Part shown: piece by piece, positions 47,954-56,587 of the stretch
Layout of the letters: each line of letters begins with the position of its first letter
How positions within the stretch are numbered: position 1 is the first letter of the stretch
Assembly: GCF_020781835.1 (NCBI RefSeq)
Contig: NZ_JAJGNJ010000006.1
Location: forward strand, 62,001-126,000
Direction: 5' to 3'
DNA: 64,000 nucleotides
DNA from: Microbacterium testaceum
GTDB lineage: Bacteria > Actinomycetota > Actinomycetes > Actinomycetales > Microbacteriaceae
The notes under the pieces: generated by a model
The model's input: only the letters and a program-made list of their open reading frames with translations
Told to the model about the DNA's origin: nothing
Databases searched by the model: none
Translations under genes and position numbers: made by a program

Positions 47954-49066
47954 TCAGTCGTCGTCGTCCTTGCGCTTGCGCCAGCGGATTCCGGCGGCGA
48001 TCAGACCGTCGAGATCACCGTCGAACACGACGGCGGGGTTGCCGACCTCGTAACCGGTGCGCAGATCCTTCACGAGTTGCTGGCCGTACAGGAAGTACGA
48101 CCGCATCTGGTCTCCCCAGCTCGCGGTGATCGTGCCGGCGAGCTCCTTCTTCTTCGCGGCTTCCTCTTCGCGCTTGAGCAGCAGAAGTCGCGTCTGGAGC
48201 ACGCGCATGGCCGCCGCGCGGTTCTGGATCTGAGACTTCTCGTTCTGCATCGACACGACGATGCCGGTGGGGATGTGCGTGATGCGGACGGCCGAGTCCG
48301 TGGTGTTGACGGACTGTCCGCCGGGGCCGGACGAACGGAACACGTCGACACGGATGTCGCCCTCGGGGACGTCGACCTCGACGGCCTCTTCCATGACGGG
48401 GATGACCTCCACCGCGGCGAAGCTCGTCTGGCGCTTGTCTGCTCCGCCGAAAGGACTGATGCGCGCCAGGCGGTGGGTGCCCGCTTCGACCGACAGGGTG
48501 CCGTAGGCATATGGGACGTCGACCTCGAACGTCGCCGACTTGATGCCCGCGCCCTCGGCGTAGGACGTGTCCATGACCTTCACGGGGTACTTGTGACGCT
48601 CGGCCCAGCGCAGGTACATGCGCAGGAGCATCTCGGCGAAGTCGGTGGCGTCGTCGCCGCCGGCACCCGAGCGGATCGTGACCACGGCGGAGCGCGCGTC
48701 GTACTCTCCGTCGAGGAGCGTCTGCACCTCGAGCTGACCGATGACCTCGCGCAGCGACGCGAGCTCTCTCCGCGCTTCGTCCGCGGAGTCCTCGTCCTCC
48801 ATCTCGTTGGCGAGTTCGACGAGCACCTCGAGGTCGTCGAGACGCTGCTCGATCTCGGTGATGCGCTTGAGCTCGGCCTGACGGTGGCTGAGACGGCTGG
48901 TGACCTTCTGGGCGTTGTCGACGTCGTCCCACAGGTCGGGCGCACCGGCCTCTTCGCTCAGGCGTTCGATATCGGCGGTGAGTGCGTCGACGTCGACCAC
49001 GGCCTGAATATCGGCGAAGGTCGAGCGCAGCGCCTGGATGTCGGCGGCAAGGTCCAGTTCGAGCAT
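47954..49066 (-). CDS. prfB: Peptide chain release factor 2
   Basis: Recognizes UAA and UGA. 370 residues from the ATG at 49066. The class-II recognition motif SPF ([15 protein letters not shown]) and the catalytic GGQ ([17 protein letters not shown]) are present. The frame is continuous: the programmed +1 frameshift with in-frame UGA found in many bacteria is absent. First gene of the prfB-ftsE-ftsX-smpB group. Confidence 0.97.
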   Translation of the reverse strand: MLELDLAADIQALRSTFADIQAVVDVDALTADIERLSEEAGAPDLWDDVDNAQKVTSRLSHRQAELKRITEIEQRLDDLEVLVELANEMEDEDSADEARRELASLREVIGQLEVQTLLDGEYDARSAVVTIRSGAGGDDATDFAEMLLRMYLRWAERHKYPVKVMDTSYAEGAGIKSATFEVDVPYAYGTLSVEAGTHRLARISPFGGADKRQTSFAAVEVIPVMEEAVEVDVPEGDIRVDVFRSSGPGGQSVNTTDSAVRITHIPTGIVVSMQNEKSQIQNRAAAMRVLQTRLLLLKREEEAAKKKELAGTITASWGDQMRSYFLYGQQLVKDLRTGYEVGNPAVVFDGDLDGLIAAGIRWRKRKDDDD

Positions 49067-49082
49067 GACACTCCAGCCTATC

Positions 49083-50360
49083 GTGGAGACGGTGACCACC
49101 GACTCCCCCCGGAACGTGCTGGCGCGGTTCGCGCCGATGATCTACGGCCCCACTCTCCTCTTCGCGCTCGGCGAGGGCGCGGTGATCCCTCTGATCCCGG
49201 TCATCGCGAGCCGCCTCGGCGCCGACGTGGCCCTCGCGGCGCTCATCGCCGCCGCCCTCGTCGTCGGGCAGCTGTGCGGCAACATCCCCGCGGGATGGGC
49301 GGTGGCGCGTTTCGGGGAGCGGATCACGATGGGCGTGGCGGGCATCGTCATCCTCGGCGGGCTCGTCGGCGTCGTCTTCGCCGGTTCGCTGGCTATCTTC
49401 GCGGCGGCGGTGTTCCTCATCGGTTTCTGCGCGGCATCCTTCGCTCTGGCCCGGCACTCGTTCATGACGACGCGCGTGCCGTTGCACTTCCGTGCTCGGG
49501 CGCTGTCGCTGTTGGGTGGCACCTTCCGACTCGGCATGTTCGTCGGGCCGTTCGTCTCCGCCGCGCTTCTCGGGATCTTCGGCGACGAGTCGGCCTCGAT
49601 CGCGTTCTTCGCCGTGTGCCAGGTCGCGACGATCCTGCTGGTGTTCTTCGGGCCGGACCCGGAACGCGCGATCGCCGCCCCGTCGGCGGCGCCTCGGACG
49701 GGACCGGATGCCGAGGACACCGGCGAGCCCGTCACCGGCTCGATCCCCACGGTCGAACGGGCCGGCGTGTTCCGCACGATGTGGCGCTTCCGCGGCGTGC
49801 TCGGGCGCCTGGGGATCGCCGCCGCCTCGTTGTCGGCGGTGCGATCGGCGCGGCAGGTCGTGCTCCCGCTGTGGGGGGTGTCGCTGGGGCTGGATGCCTC
49901 GACGATCGCGGTGGTCGTCGGCGTCTCCGGCGCGATCGACTTCGCGCTCTTCTACGCCAGCGGGCAGGTCATGGACCGTTTCGGGCGACTGTGGGCGGCG
50001 CTGCCGGCGATGGTGCTCATGGGTGCCGGCTTCTTCGCCCTGTCGGTCACGCACGAACTGAGCAGCGCGGCGATGTGGTTCGCGATGTTCGCCGCGGTGC
50101 TCGGTGTGGGCAACGGCCTCTCCAGCGGCATCCTGCTGACCCTCGGCGCGGATATCGCGCCCCCTGCCGATCCGGCGGCGTTCCTGGGATCGTGGCGCAC
50201 CCTCACGGACGGGGGCGGCGCGATCGCCCCGGTGATCGTGTCCGTGCTGACCGCGGCGATCTCGCTGCCGGTCGCCGTCGCGGCGATGGGCGTCATCGCC
50301 GTCGCCGGGGCCGCCGGGTTCGTGCGCTGGGTCCCGCGCTACGTGCCGCGAGCGCGGTGA
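49083..50360 (+). CDS. MFS transporter
   Basis: About 425 residues with 12 hydrophobic segments and a central soluble loop (about 180-225). [17 protein letters not shown] and [14 protein letters not shown] are loop 2-3 and 8-9 signatures. Substrate unknown. GTG codons at 49083 and 49092 are both possible starts; an open frame upstream overlaps prfB. The start is within about 16 to 25 bp of the divergent prfB start, so the promoters must overlap the genes. Confidence 0.88.
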   Translation: METVTTDSPRNVLARFAPMIYGPTLLFALGEGAVIPLIPVIASRLGADVALAALIAAALVVGQLCGNIPAGWAVARFGERITMGVAGIVILGGLVGVVFAGSLAIFAAAVFLIGFCAASFALARHSFMTTRVPLHFRARALSLLGGTFRLGMFVGPFVSAALLGIFGDESASIAFFAVCQVATILLVFFGPDPERAIAAPSAAPRTGPDAEDTGEPVTGSIPTVERAGVFRTMWRFRGVLGRLGIAAASLSAVRSARQVVLPLWGVSLGLDASTIAVVVGVSGAIDFALFYASGQVMDRFGRLWAALPAMVLMGAGFFALSVTHELSSAAMWFAMFAAVLGVGNGLSSGILLTLGADIAPPADPAAFLGSWRTLTDGGGAIAPVIVSVLTAAISLPVAVAAMGVIAVAGAAGFVRWVPRYVPRAR

Positions 50361-50548
50361 ATCACGGCGGAGCGTGTTTCCGGTCCGTAAACATTCCGGC
50401 ATTCGTTGTCCTAGGCCGCATTCACGGCGACGCCCCGCGCCTCGTTCAGCGGGGTCGTCCTCGCGATGGCGGAGCCCTTCCCGCATTTGCCCGGAAGCGC
50501 CCCGGCACACGACGATGAAGCACAAAGCCACCCAGGAGAGGGAGCCGG
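50361..50548. other. Intergenic region before the DUF1275 gene
   Basis: 188 bp with AGGAGAGGGAGCC just upstream of the next ATG serving as ribosome site. No terminator hairpin or operator was recognized. Confidence 0.4.
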
Positions 50549-51193
50549 ATGAAGGACGTCGATCGCGGCTCCCTCGGCGTCTCCGCTGCCCTCGCCGCCA
50601 TCGCGGGTTTCGTGGACGCCATCGGCTTCCTCGACACGGGCGGGTTGTTCGTGTCGTTCATGAGCGGCAACTCGACGCAGGCGGCCGTGGAGGTCCTCGG
50701 TCCCGGCGCGACGGTGGCGCTGGCATCCGCGGGAATCATCGCCGCGTTCGTCTTCGGCGTCGCGCTCGGAGGTGTGGCGAATGCTCTGGTGGCGCGGCCG
50801 AGGCCGTGGATCGTCGGGGGTGCCGCGATCATCGTCGGCGGCGCGGCCGGACTGGCCCTCGCCGGTGACGCGACCCTGTGGCGAGCCGGTCTGCTCGCGG
50901 TGGCGATGGGATCGGTCAACACTCTCTTCCTCGCCGACGGTCGCGCCCGTGTCGCGATCACCTACTCCACCGGCACGCTCGTCAGCCTCGGCCTCGCGCT
51001 GGCCTCCCTCGTCACCGGCACGTCACGTACGGGGTGGCGGCGGCCGCTGCTGCTCTGGGCAGCTCTGGCCTCCGGGGCCGTCGTCGGCGCCGTTGCGCAC
51101 CGTGCCGGAAGCGCCCCGGCACTGACCGTCGCAGCCGCCGCCCTCGTCCTGTGCGCTGTCGTCCTCCGGCGCGGCTCGCGTCGCGTGCGCTGA
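50549..51193 (+). CDS. DUF1275 (YoaK-like) membrane protein
   Basis: 214 residues, six hydrophobic segments. The family core is present: AGFVDAIGFLDTGGLFVSFMSGN near the N-terminus and AMGSVNTLFLADGRARVAITYSTGTLVSLG mid-protein. The function of the family is unknown. A strong ribosome site precedes the ATG. Confidence 0.92.
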   Translation: MKDVDRGSLGVSAALAAIAGFVDAIGFLDTGGLFVSFMSGNSTQAAVEVLGPGATVALASAGIIAAFVFGVALGGVANALVARPRPWIVGGAAIIVGGAAGLALAGDATLWRAGLLAVAMGSVNTLFLADGRARVAITYSTGTLVSLGLALASLVTGTSRTGWRRPLLLWAALASGAVVGAVAHRAGSAPALTVAAAALVLCAVVLRRGSRRVR

Positions 51194-51335
51194 GGACATC
51201 GACACCCCTCTCGGACCATCAGACCCTCGCGAGCCCGGCGAACGGGCGATACCAGACGTCGGTAGGGCGTCGCTACGGTAGAGGGCCGAATTCGCGGGCC
51301 GTGCGAGGGTGGGAGCACACCCCCGGAGCAGCAGC

Positions 51336-53342
51336 ATGATCGTCGAATCCACCCTCCCCCGCCAGGAGTCGCGCAACGACGCCCGTCGTCGCGAGAGCCA
51401 GCGCGTCCGGCGTCTCGCGCTCGTGCGCGTGATCGTCGTCCTCTCGATCGCGAGCGGCGTGAACTATCTGGCCTGGCGTTGGCTGGCATCCATCAACTGG
51501 GAACACTGGTGGATCGCGGTGCCGCTCGTGCTCGCCGAGACCTACAGCCTCATCGACTGCGTCCTGTTCGGACTCGGCGCCTGGAAGCTGAGGGAGAGGC
51601 ACGATGCCCCGCCGATCACGCGCGAGATGAGCGTCGACGTCCTCGTCACCACGTACAACGAGCCCCTCGAGCTCGTGATGGAGACGGCGCGCGCCGCCCG
51701 CGCCATCCGGTATCCGCACCGCACGTGGATCCTCGACGACGGGGCCCGAGCCGAGCTGCGGGAGCTCGCAGAGGCCGAGGGCATCGGCGTCATCACGCGT
51801 TCCGACGCCTGGCGGGACCGCCCGCGCCACGCGAAGGCGGGCAACCTCAACAATGCGCTCATGGTCACCGAGGGGGAGTTCCTGCTCATCCTGGACGCGG
51901 ACCAGATCCCCTCCCCCGACATCCTCCATCGCACGCTCGGCTGGTTCGACGCCGACGAACGTGTCGCGCTCGTCCAAACCCCGCAATGGTTCGTCAATGT
52001 GCCGCCGTCGGACCCGCTCGGCAGCCAGGCGCCCCTGTTCTACGGGCCCATCCAGCAGTCCAAGGACGGATGGAACGCCGCGTTCTTCTGCGGCTCCAAC
52101 GCCATCCTGCGACGGGAGGCGCTGATGCAACTCGGCGTCTCGCGGTACGTCGGGGACGTCGAGCGCGCGGTGGACCGCGGTGTCCGCGCCTCGCGCCGCG
52201 TGCTGGCCCGGGCCCGGCGAGCGCACGCCCGAGAGCCGCGCGTCATCGCCGCCCTCGACGAGGTCGCCGACGCTCTCGACCAGCTGAAGTCCGGACTGGC
52301 GACGGGAGAGCCGCTGGCCGACCTGACATACCGTTTCCAGCGCAGGATCGACGACGTCCGGATGCGGTTGAGCGGCGAGGACGTGACCGCCCTGCGCGCC
52401 GAGCTCGCCGCCCTCGCCGAGCTGACCGGCGACCCGGAGACCCTGGCATCCGTCGACGATCTGGCGTTGGAGGCGCTGACGGAGAAGAGTCTCTCGCCGC
52501 TGGCCGCGGTCGAGTCGGTGAGCCTGCTCGTGAACGCGTTCGATGTCGGCCGCGACGAAGAGGCTCAGGCGATCATGCCCCTCGCGACGATCTCGGTCAC
52601 CGAGGACATGGCGACGTCCATGCGCCTCCACGGCCTCGGGTGGAAGTCGGTGTACCACGACCAGGTGCTCGCCCGAGGGCTGGCGCCCGACGACCTCCCG
52701 ACGATGCTCACGCAGCGCCTCCGATGGGCACAGGGCACGATGCAGGTGCTGTTCCGCGAGAACCCGCTCGTGCAGAAGGGGCTCAGCTGGGGGCAGCGCC
52801 TGATGTACTTCGGCACGATGTGGAGCTACCTGTCGGGGTTCGCCGCGATCGTGTACGTCACCGCGCCGGTGCTCTACCTCACCTTCGGCGTCATGCCCGT
52901 GCAGGCGTGGAGCGTCGACTTCTTCGCGCGTTTCATCCCGTTCTTCGTGCTGAACCAGGTCCTGTTCCTGGTGGTCGCGAACGGCCGGCCGACGTGGCGC
53001 GGAGCGCAGTACTCCCTCGCGCTCTTCCCGACGTGGATCCGGGCCGTCACGAGCGCGGCGGGAAACGTCTACGGCGGTCGTTCGCTCGCGTTCTCGGTCA
53101 CACCCAAGACGCGGTCCACAGAGAACCGGCCGCGCTGGGATCTCGTCCGACCGCAGATGATCGTCATGGCCGCGCTCGTGCTGTCGCTGGTGGTCGTGGC
53201 CATCCGCTACGCGGTCGGGCAGGCCGAGGGCATCGCCCCGCTCGTCAACATCGTCTGGGTGCTTTACGACCTGGCCGTCTTCAGCATCATCATCCGCGCC
53301 GTGCGGTACTCGGCATCCGACCACGAACCGAAGGGGTACTGA
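51336..53342 (+). CDS. Membrane-bound family 2 glycosyltransferase, cellulose/hyaluronan synthase-like
   Basis: 668 residues. Two N-terminal helices precede a processive GT2 domain: VLVTTYNEP, WILDDGARAE, the DxD LILDADQIPS (D187, D189), FCGSNAILRREA, SVTEDMATS (TED at 422-424) and QRLRWAQGT (460-464). Four to six C-terminal helices form the export channel. There is no PilZ domain. Between the FCGS and TED motifs, normally about 20 residues apart, are about 160 residues, a long Ala/Glu/Arg/Leu helical insertion (about 268-415). The ATG at 51336 is preferred; an upstream ATG at 51309 would add nine residues. First gene of a four-gene operon. Confidence 0.93.
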   Translation: MIVESTLPRQESRNDARRRESQRVRRLALVRVIVVLSIASGVNYLAWRWLASINWEHWWIAVPLVLAETYSLIDCVLFGLGAWKLRERHDAPPITREMSVDVLVTTYNEPLELVMETARAARAIRYPHRTWILDDGARAELRELAEAEGIGVITRSDAWRDRPRHAKAGNLNNALMVTEGEFLLILDADQIPSPDILHRTLGWFDADERVALVQTPQWFVNVPPSDPLGSQAPLFYGPIQQSKDGWNAAFFCGSNAILRREALMQLGVSRYVGDVERAVDRGVRASRRVLARARRAHAREPRVIAALDEVADALDQLKSGLATGEPLADLTYRFQRRIDDVRMRLSGEDVTALRAELAALAELTGDPETLASVDDLALEALTEKSLSPLAAVESVSLLVNAFDVGRDEEAQAIMPLATISVTEDMATSMRLHGLGWKSVYHDQVLARGLAPDDLPTMLTQRLRWAQGTMQVLFRENPLVQKGLSWGQRLMYFGTMWSYLSGFAAIVYVTAPVLYLTFGVMPVQAWSVDFFARFIPFFVLNQVLFLVVANGRPTWRGAQYSLALFPTWIRAVTSAAGNVYGGRSLAFSVTPKTRSTENRPRWDLVRPQMIVMAALVLSLVVVAIRYAVGQAEGIAPLVNIVWVLYDLAVFSIIIRAVRYSASDHEPKGY

Positions 53343-53343
53343 C

Positions 53344-53679
53344 ATGCTCAAGGTCGACATCGACGCTCGCGACGGCGCCACCGTCGTCATCCCGCACGGG
53401 AGGCTCACCATGGTCTCGGCTCGTGACTTCCGCGAAACGGTCGGTGAGGTGATCGCGCGGGGAACCTCACCGATCGTGGTGATCGACCTGTCGCAGACGG
53501 AGTTCGTGGACTCGTCCGGGATCGGCGCGCTGGTGTCGTGCCTGAGCAGCGCACGGCAGTCCGGCGGAGACCTCCGCCTCGCCGCTCCCACCGATCAGGT
53601 GACGATGGTGCTCGAACTGACGAACCTGGACCGGGTGCTGCGCCCGCGCGCGAGCGTGGAGGAGGCGCTGCGTGACTGA
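53344..53679 (+). CDS. STAS-domain anti-sigma factor antagonist
   Basis: 111 residues making a single STAS domain (RsbV/SpoIIAA-like). The phosphorylatable serine lies in the conserved segment EFVDSSGIGALVSCL; the N-terminal half VVIPHGRLTMVSARDFRETV is typical. It starts one base after the synthase stop. It is expected to bind the kinase encoded next unless phosphorylated. Co-transcription with a glycan synthase is unusual. Confidence 0.93.
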   Translation: MLKVDIDARDGATVVIPHGRLTMVSARDFRETVGEVIARGTSPIVVIDLSQTEFVDSSGIGALVSCLSSARQSGGDLRLAAPTDQVTMVLELTNLDRVLRPRASVEEALRD

Positions 53680-54088
53680 GCAGCCGGTGGTCCGCCGCCT
53701 TTCCGCGCCGGTCGCCGTCGCCAGCCTCGACGCCGTCGGAGACCTCCTCGCCGAATGGTGGGAGGCGGTCGGCGACATCCCCCCGCGCATACGGTTCGGG
53801 TTCGAAACGGCCGTGATCGAGATCGCGGGGAACATCGTCGAGCACTCGGCACCGGAGGGCGAACGCGGGGAGTTCACCGTCGAGCTCCGCGCATCGCCCG
53901 ACCGCCTGCGGGCGACATTCGGCGACGACGGACGTCCGACCTCCTTCGATCCGGATGCCGTGCGCATGGCCCCCATCAACGAAGAAGCCGGCCGCGGACT
54001 CGCCCTTGCCATCGCCGGCGTCGATCACGTCGACTACCGCCGTGACGGCGCGCGCAACGTGTGGGAGCTGGAGAGCGAACGCCCGTGA
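53672..54088 (+). CDS. HATPase anti-sigma-type serine kinase (RsbW-like)
   Basis: 138 residues from a GTG overlapping the STAS stop by 8 bp. GHKL ATPase motifs: N-box FETAVIEIAGNIVEHS, G1 TFGDDGRPT and G2 INEEAGRGLALAIAGVD. The domain phosphorylates STAS partners or sequesters a sigma factor or effector. No sigma factor gene is adjacent, so the target may be a protein other than a sigma factor. Next stop overlaps the following gene. Confidence 0.92.
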   Translation: MTEQPVVRRLSAPVAVASLDAVGDLLAEWWEAVGDIPPRIRFGFETAVIEIAGNIVEHSAPEGERGEFTVELRASPDRLRATFGDDGRPTSFDPDAVRMAPINEEAGRGLALAIAGVDHVDYRRDGARNVWELESERP

Positions 54089-56520
54089 GCCGAGCGAGAA
54101 CACTCGCCCGTGCTGCGGTCCTGACTCTGCTGGCGACGGTCGGACTCACCGCGGGTGGGCTGCCGATCGAGCGAGCCGATGCGGCTTCGGCGACGGCGGC
54201 GGACGCGTGGTTCGCCCCCGAACTGGACTGGTCGACCGACGCGCCCGAGGGCTACGCACGCCGGCTGGGCGAGACGCCGGCGGCGTACGGCATCCGTCTG
54301 TCGTATCCGGTCGACAGCGAGACGACGGACCGCTGGCAACGGGCGGCCACGGCGGCCGCGGCACAGGGCGCGGGACTCATTCTCACCTTCGAGCCGACCC
54401 GGCCGCTGGACGCCCTGACGACCCAGGATGCCGCCGAGCTCGCGGAGCGGCTGGACAGCGTCCGCGCAGCCTACGGCATCCGACAGCGCGTGCGATTCGC
54501 CCCCGAGATGAACGGTTCCTGGGTCGCGTGGGGTCAGCAGCCGACCTCCTACGTGGCCGCCTTCGAAAGCGTCGCGTCCGCCGTGCACGCCGGAACGTCA
54601 GGAGCCCAGATGGTGTGGGTCCCGTCGTACGGCGCCGGCTACCCCTTCGATCGTGCCGACGGTCGCCTCGACGCCCTCTCCCCCAGCGACGAGGACGAGC
54701 TCGACACCGACGACGACGGTCGGCTCACCGAAGCCGATGACCCTTACGGGCCGTACTTCCCCGACCCGGATGCCGTGGACCGCGTCGGTCTGACGCTCTA
54801 CTACTTCGGCAAGGGTGAGGCGGCGGCCGCGGCCGGTCGCGACGTCCCCCTCGTCCGCAACGACGCACCCGAGGCGGGCGAATTCGCCGCACGCCTCGAC
54901 GAACGGTGGGGATACACCGTGCAGCAGACGCGTGCGTTCGTGGATCGCTTCGCCGCCCCGGACCGCCGGATGGAGATCGACACGGGCGCCCTGTTCGACC
55001 CCGCGCGCGAGGGCGACGACGAACTCGCCGTCAAGCGCGGCTGGTGGCAGCAGGTGCTGACCGAGGTCGCCGCGCTTCCGGCGGTCGACACCGTGACCTG
55101 GCTGGAGGCGGAGCGCAGCGAGGCGGAGGCCGGCGCCGCCGAGGTGGACTGGCGAGTCACCGCCGATGCCGGGATGGCGGCCGCCTTCCGCTCGGATCTG
55201 GATGCCACGGGCCGCTTCGTCTGGGCGCCGATCACTCCCCCCGTCACCCCCGAACAAGGGCTGGGCGCACTCACGGACGCCGCGCGACAGGACGGCGCCG
55301 ACGCCGTCGTGCCCGCGGCCTGGACGATGGCCGGGGCCGCGGCGCTGCTCATCGCGGCGCTCATCGCCCGGCGACGGGCACCGCGCTGGCGGTATCCGGA
55401 GACGGACGAGGGCCGCGACCTGCGCTGGGACGCTCTCCGCGGCATCGGCATCATCGTGGGAGCCGCGCTGCTGCTGACCACCCTCGACCCCCTGTCAGCG
55501 ACCACGGGCGGGGCCGGCGGGGTCACCGGCGCGGAGGTGTTCCTTGCCATCAGCGGCATCGTCCTCGCCATGGGCTACCGCCGACGGCTGGACGCGCTCG
55601 GGGTGGGCGATGCCCTCTCGCGCGGGTGGCGCCGCGCCGGTCGGCTGTACGCGACCACACTGGTGGTCGTGATCGCGGTCTTCGCGCTGGGGTTCGTTCC
55701 GTTCGTGAACACGACGGGGGTCGCGACCCTCGCCGACACGACGTCCGGCCGGGTCTACGACCTGTACCCGAACGCCGAAAGGCTGCTGGACTATCCGCCC
55801 CCGGCCTACGCCGTGTGGGACCTGCTTCTGCTGCGGATGGGCCCGTGGCCGCTGATCGTGCTGGGAGTGTTCATCGCCCTCAGCGTCATCGCCCCGCTCC
55901 TCCTGTGGCTGCTGCGTCGGCGTCTGTGGTGGCTCATGGTCGCGCTCAGCCTCGCCGGATTAGCCGTCTCCGCCGTCCTGCCGGAGGTGGCCCGACTGCC
56001 CACGCAGTTCGACGCCGTCTACCCTCTGCTGGCGTGGCAGCTGCCGTTCGTCCTCGGGCTCGTCGTCGGATTCCATCGCGACGTGCTCTCGCGCTTCAGC
56101 CGGAGGCGTGGGGCCGGAGCAGTGCTGCTCATCGCCGTGCTCGTATGGGCGGCGGTGCTGGGCTCGGCGGCGACCGTGCTTCCCGGCGCGGCTCCGTGGC
56201 TCGGTGTCGGCCCGGGTGGTCTCAGCGCGCTGCGGCTGCTCGACTCGGCGGCACTGCTCGGGGTCGGCTTCGCCGTCCTCACCTGGGCGTGGCGACCGCT
56301 CGCGCGCGCGCTGAGTCCGGTGTGGCTGCCGTTCGGCCAGGCCAGCCTGGGCGTGTTCTGCGCACAGGTGTTCGTGCTCATCGCGTTCGCCAGTGTGCCG
56401 GCGCTCGCGACCGACGACCCGGCGGTACGCCTCATCGCGGCCGCGGCCGGTGTCCTCGCGCTGTGGGCGGGGGCGAGAATCGCCGTCCGGCTGCGCCCTC
56501 CGCGGGCGCAGGGGCGCTAG
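54085..56520 (+). CDS. GH26-like glycosidase fused to OpgC-like membrane acyltransferase
   Basis: 811 residues from a GTG overlapping the kinase stop (GTGA). A signal peptide (about 1-33) leads an extracytoplasmic GH26-like domain (about 40-400), with the acid/base in RFAPEMNGSWVAWG. The nucleophile segment reads MEIDTGA where the family usually has Glu, so activity is uncertain. A helix at about 417-437 leads to about ten more, beginning RWDALRGIGIIVGAALLLTT and EVFLAISGIVLAM, an OpgC/acyltransferase-like core; the histidine expected in the first helix appears to be Asp. Probably trims or decorates the polymer made by the operon's synthase. Confidence 0.8.
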   Translation: MSRARTLARAAVLTLLATVGLTAGGLPIERADAASATAADAWFAPELDWSTDAPEGYARRLGETPAAYGIRLSYPVDSETTDRWQRAATAAAAQGAGLILTFEPTRPLDALTTQDAAELAERLDSVRAAYGIRQRVRFAPEMNGSWVAWGQQPTSYVAAFESVASAVHAGTSGAQMVWVPSYGAGYPFDRADGRLDALSPSDEDELDTDDDGRLTEADDPYGPYFPDPDAVDRVGLTLYYFGKGEAAAAAGRDVPLVRNDAPEAGEFAARLDERWGYTVQQTRAFVDRFAAPDRRMEIDTGALFDPAREGDDELAVKRGWWQQVLTEVAALPAVDTVTWLEAERSEAEAGAAEVDWRVTADAGMAAAFRSDLDATGRFVWAPITPPVTPEQGLGALTDAARQDGADAVVPAAWTMAGAAALLIAALIARRRAPRWRYPETDEGRDLRWDALRGIGIIVGAALLLTTLDPLSATTGGAGGVTGAEVFLAISGIVLAMGYRRRLDALGVGDALSRGWRRAGRLYATTLVVVIAVFALGFVPFVNTTGVATLADTTSGRVYDLYPNAERLLDYPPPAYAVWDLLLLRMGPWPLIVLGVFIALSVIAPLLLWLLRRRLWWLMVALSLAGLAVSAVLPEVARLPTQFDAVYPLLAWQLPFVLGLVVGFHRDVLSRFSRRRGAGAVLLIAVLVWAAVLGSAATVLPGAAPWLGVGPGGLSALRLLDSAALLGVGFAVLTWAWRPLARALSPVWLPFGQASLGVFCAQVFVLIAFASVPALATDDPAVRLIAAAAGVLALWAGARIAVRLRPPRAQGR

Positions 56521-56540
56521 CCCCTCCCACGGGCGCAACT

Positions 56541-56566
56541 CCGCCGACTACGCACCGCCTCGGCGG
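56541..56566. terminator. Hairpin between convergent operons
   Basis: CCGCCGA (56541-56547) pairs with TCGGCGG (56560-56566), between the stop codons of the fusion gene and the PP2C gene. Weak, no T-run. Confidence 0.4.
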
Positions 56567-56587
56567 GACGGCCGGCCGGACACGGGG

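Noticed and set aside
48600..49066. Programmed frameshift in prfB
   Set aside because: The frame is continuous from ATG to stop and no in-frame UGA with a slippery CUU site is present.
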